From Corynebacterium glucuronolyticum (GTDB lineage: Bacteria > Actinomycetota > Actinomycetes > Mycobacteriales > Mycobacteriaceae): DNA of 43,547 nt. The position numbers and the translations under genes were made by a program. The DNA is taken from positions 1 to 43,547 of the forward strand of contig JALFAQ010000029.1 in the NCBI GenBank assembly GCA_022772305.1. Direction: 5' to 3'. The notes beneath the pieces were generated by a model. The model saw only the letters and a program-made list of their open reading frames with translations, was not told the origin of the DNA and ran no database searches. Shown one piece after another: positions 43,333-43,547 of this stretch; positions within the stretch are counted from its first letter, which is position 1, and the number at the start of each line of letters is the position of its first letter.

Positions 43333-43547
43333 CACAGGTTCTCCCACTTCGACGGGTCAAAACCGGTATCGACATCGTCTGCGACGTTAGTGACCAGCAC
43401 GGCTTCGCCGGCGGGTGCCGTCACAACATCCCCCTCGCGCAGGACCTTCCCCCGGCGCGTGTCCACCTCGCCGTTGACGCGGATCTGGCCCTCGGCAATG
43501 AGGCTTTTCGCCTCGCCACCGGTTTCGGCAAGGTTTGCCAGCTTGAG
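43332..43547 (-). CDS. S4-domain RNA-binding protein (partial, start outside window)
   Basis: The visible 71 residues start LKLANLAETGGEAKSLIAEG and continue GQIRVNGEVDTRRGKVLREGD, the S4 fold of small YbcJ/RNA-binding proteins, which bind structured rRNA or tRNA. The product ends DPSKWENL. Such proteins are about 75-85 residues long, so only a few N-terminal codons are missing beyond the edge. Its stop overlaps the VOC gene start, so the two are coupled. Confidence 0.85.
   Translation of the reverse strand, partial: LKLANLAETGGEAKSLIAEGQIRVNGEVDTRRGKVLREGDVVTAPAGEAVLVTNVADDVDTGFDPSKWENL

Overview
The window looks like a chromosome segment of a Corynebacterium, or a close mycolic-acid relative, of moderately high GC. 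The main evidence is the compact arabinogalactan cluster from 19.3 to 30.9 kb (wzm, wzt, glfT1, a GtrA/Rv3789-type gene, dprE1, dprE2, aftA and one emb gene). One Emb instead of EmbC/A/B is typical of corynebacteria. The amtB-glnK-glnD nitrogen operon, a corynebacterial-type pat aminotransferase, DUF222-like HNH and PrsW-type genes fit the same placement. All assignments were made by reading the sequence; no database search was run.

Layout. 0-0.8 kb: an N-terminally truncated M20 amidohydrolase, then tRNA-Arg(ACG) and tRNA-Ser(GCT). 0.8-5.6 kb: pat converging on amtB-glnK-glnD, a block with visibly lower GC than the right half, bounded on both sides by tRNA genes. 5.7-6.7 kb: tRNA-Ser(TGA) and a quinone-reductase-like gene (Rv3777 type). 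18.1-19.2 kb: a class-V-aminotransferase-fold gene (Rv3778c type). In M. tuberculosis these two genes are neighbours; here about 11 kb of accessory DNA separates them.

That accessory stretch is a mosaic. It holds a remnant RiPP locus (the C-terminal part of a radical SAM/SPASM maturase coupled to an ABC exporter); a TPP-riboswitch operon thiM-thiE-thiD/tenA; a low-GC three-gene operon resembling a secreted antimicrobial protein with an SdpI-family immunity protein; a frameshifted TSC-motif lipoprotein gene; an unidentified ORF; a second TPP-riboswitch-thiM with a truncated thiE; and an AAA/DUF4143 ATPase gene broken by an in-frame amber codon. The two riboswitch-thiM-thiE segments form direct repeats of about 1 kb around the bacteriocin-like island. 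This is the arrangement expected from single-crossover integration, or from tandem duplication followed by insertion.

19.3-30.9 kb is cell-wall core. Wzm/Wzt exports the lipid-linked galactan, GlfT1 starts galactan synthesis, DprE1/DprE2 make decaprenyl-phosphoryl-arabinose, AftA primes arabinan and Emb extends it. 30.8-36.2 kb carries an HNH endonuclease, a GH25 lysozyme, a PrsW protease with a small partner, and an M13 peptidase. 36.2-42.6 kb is a phosphate-scavenging island: three tandem, related secreted metallophosphatases and a divergent Tat-exported PhoD, with 11-bp-period CAGGTGAA repeats resembling PhoR boxes. The window ends with a VOC-family gene and a partial S4-domain gene.

The best candidate for an undescribed system is the putative secreted-toxin/2-TM/SdpI operon at 12.7-14.1 kb inside the duplicated thiamine locus.
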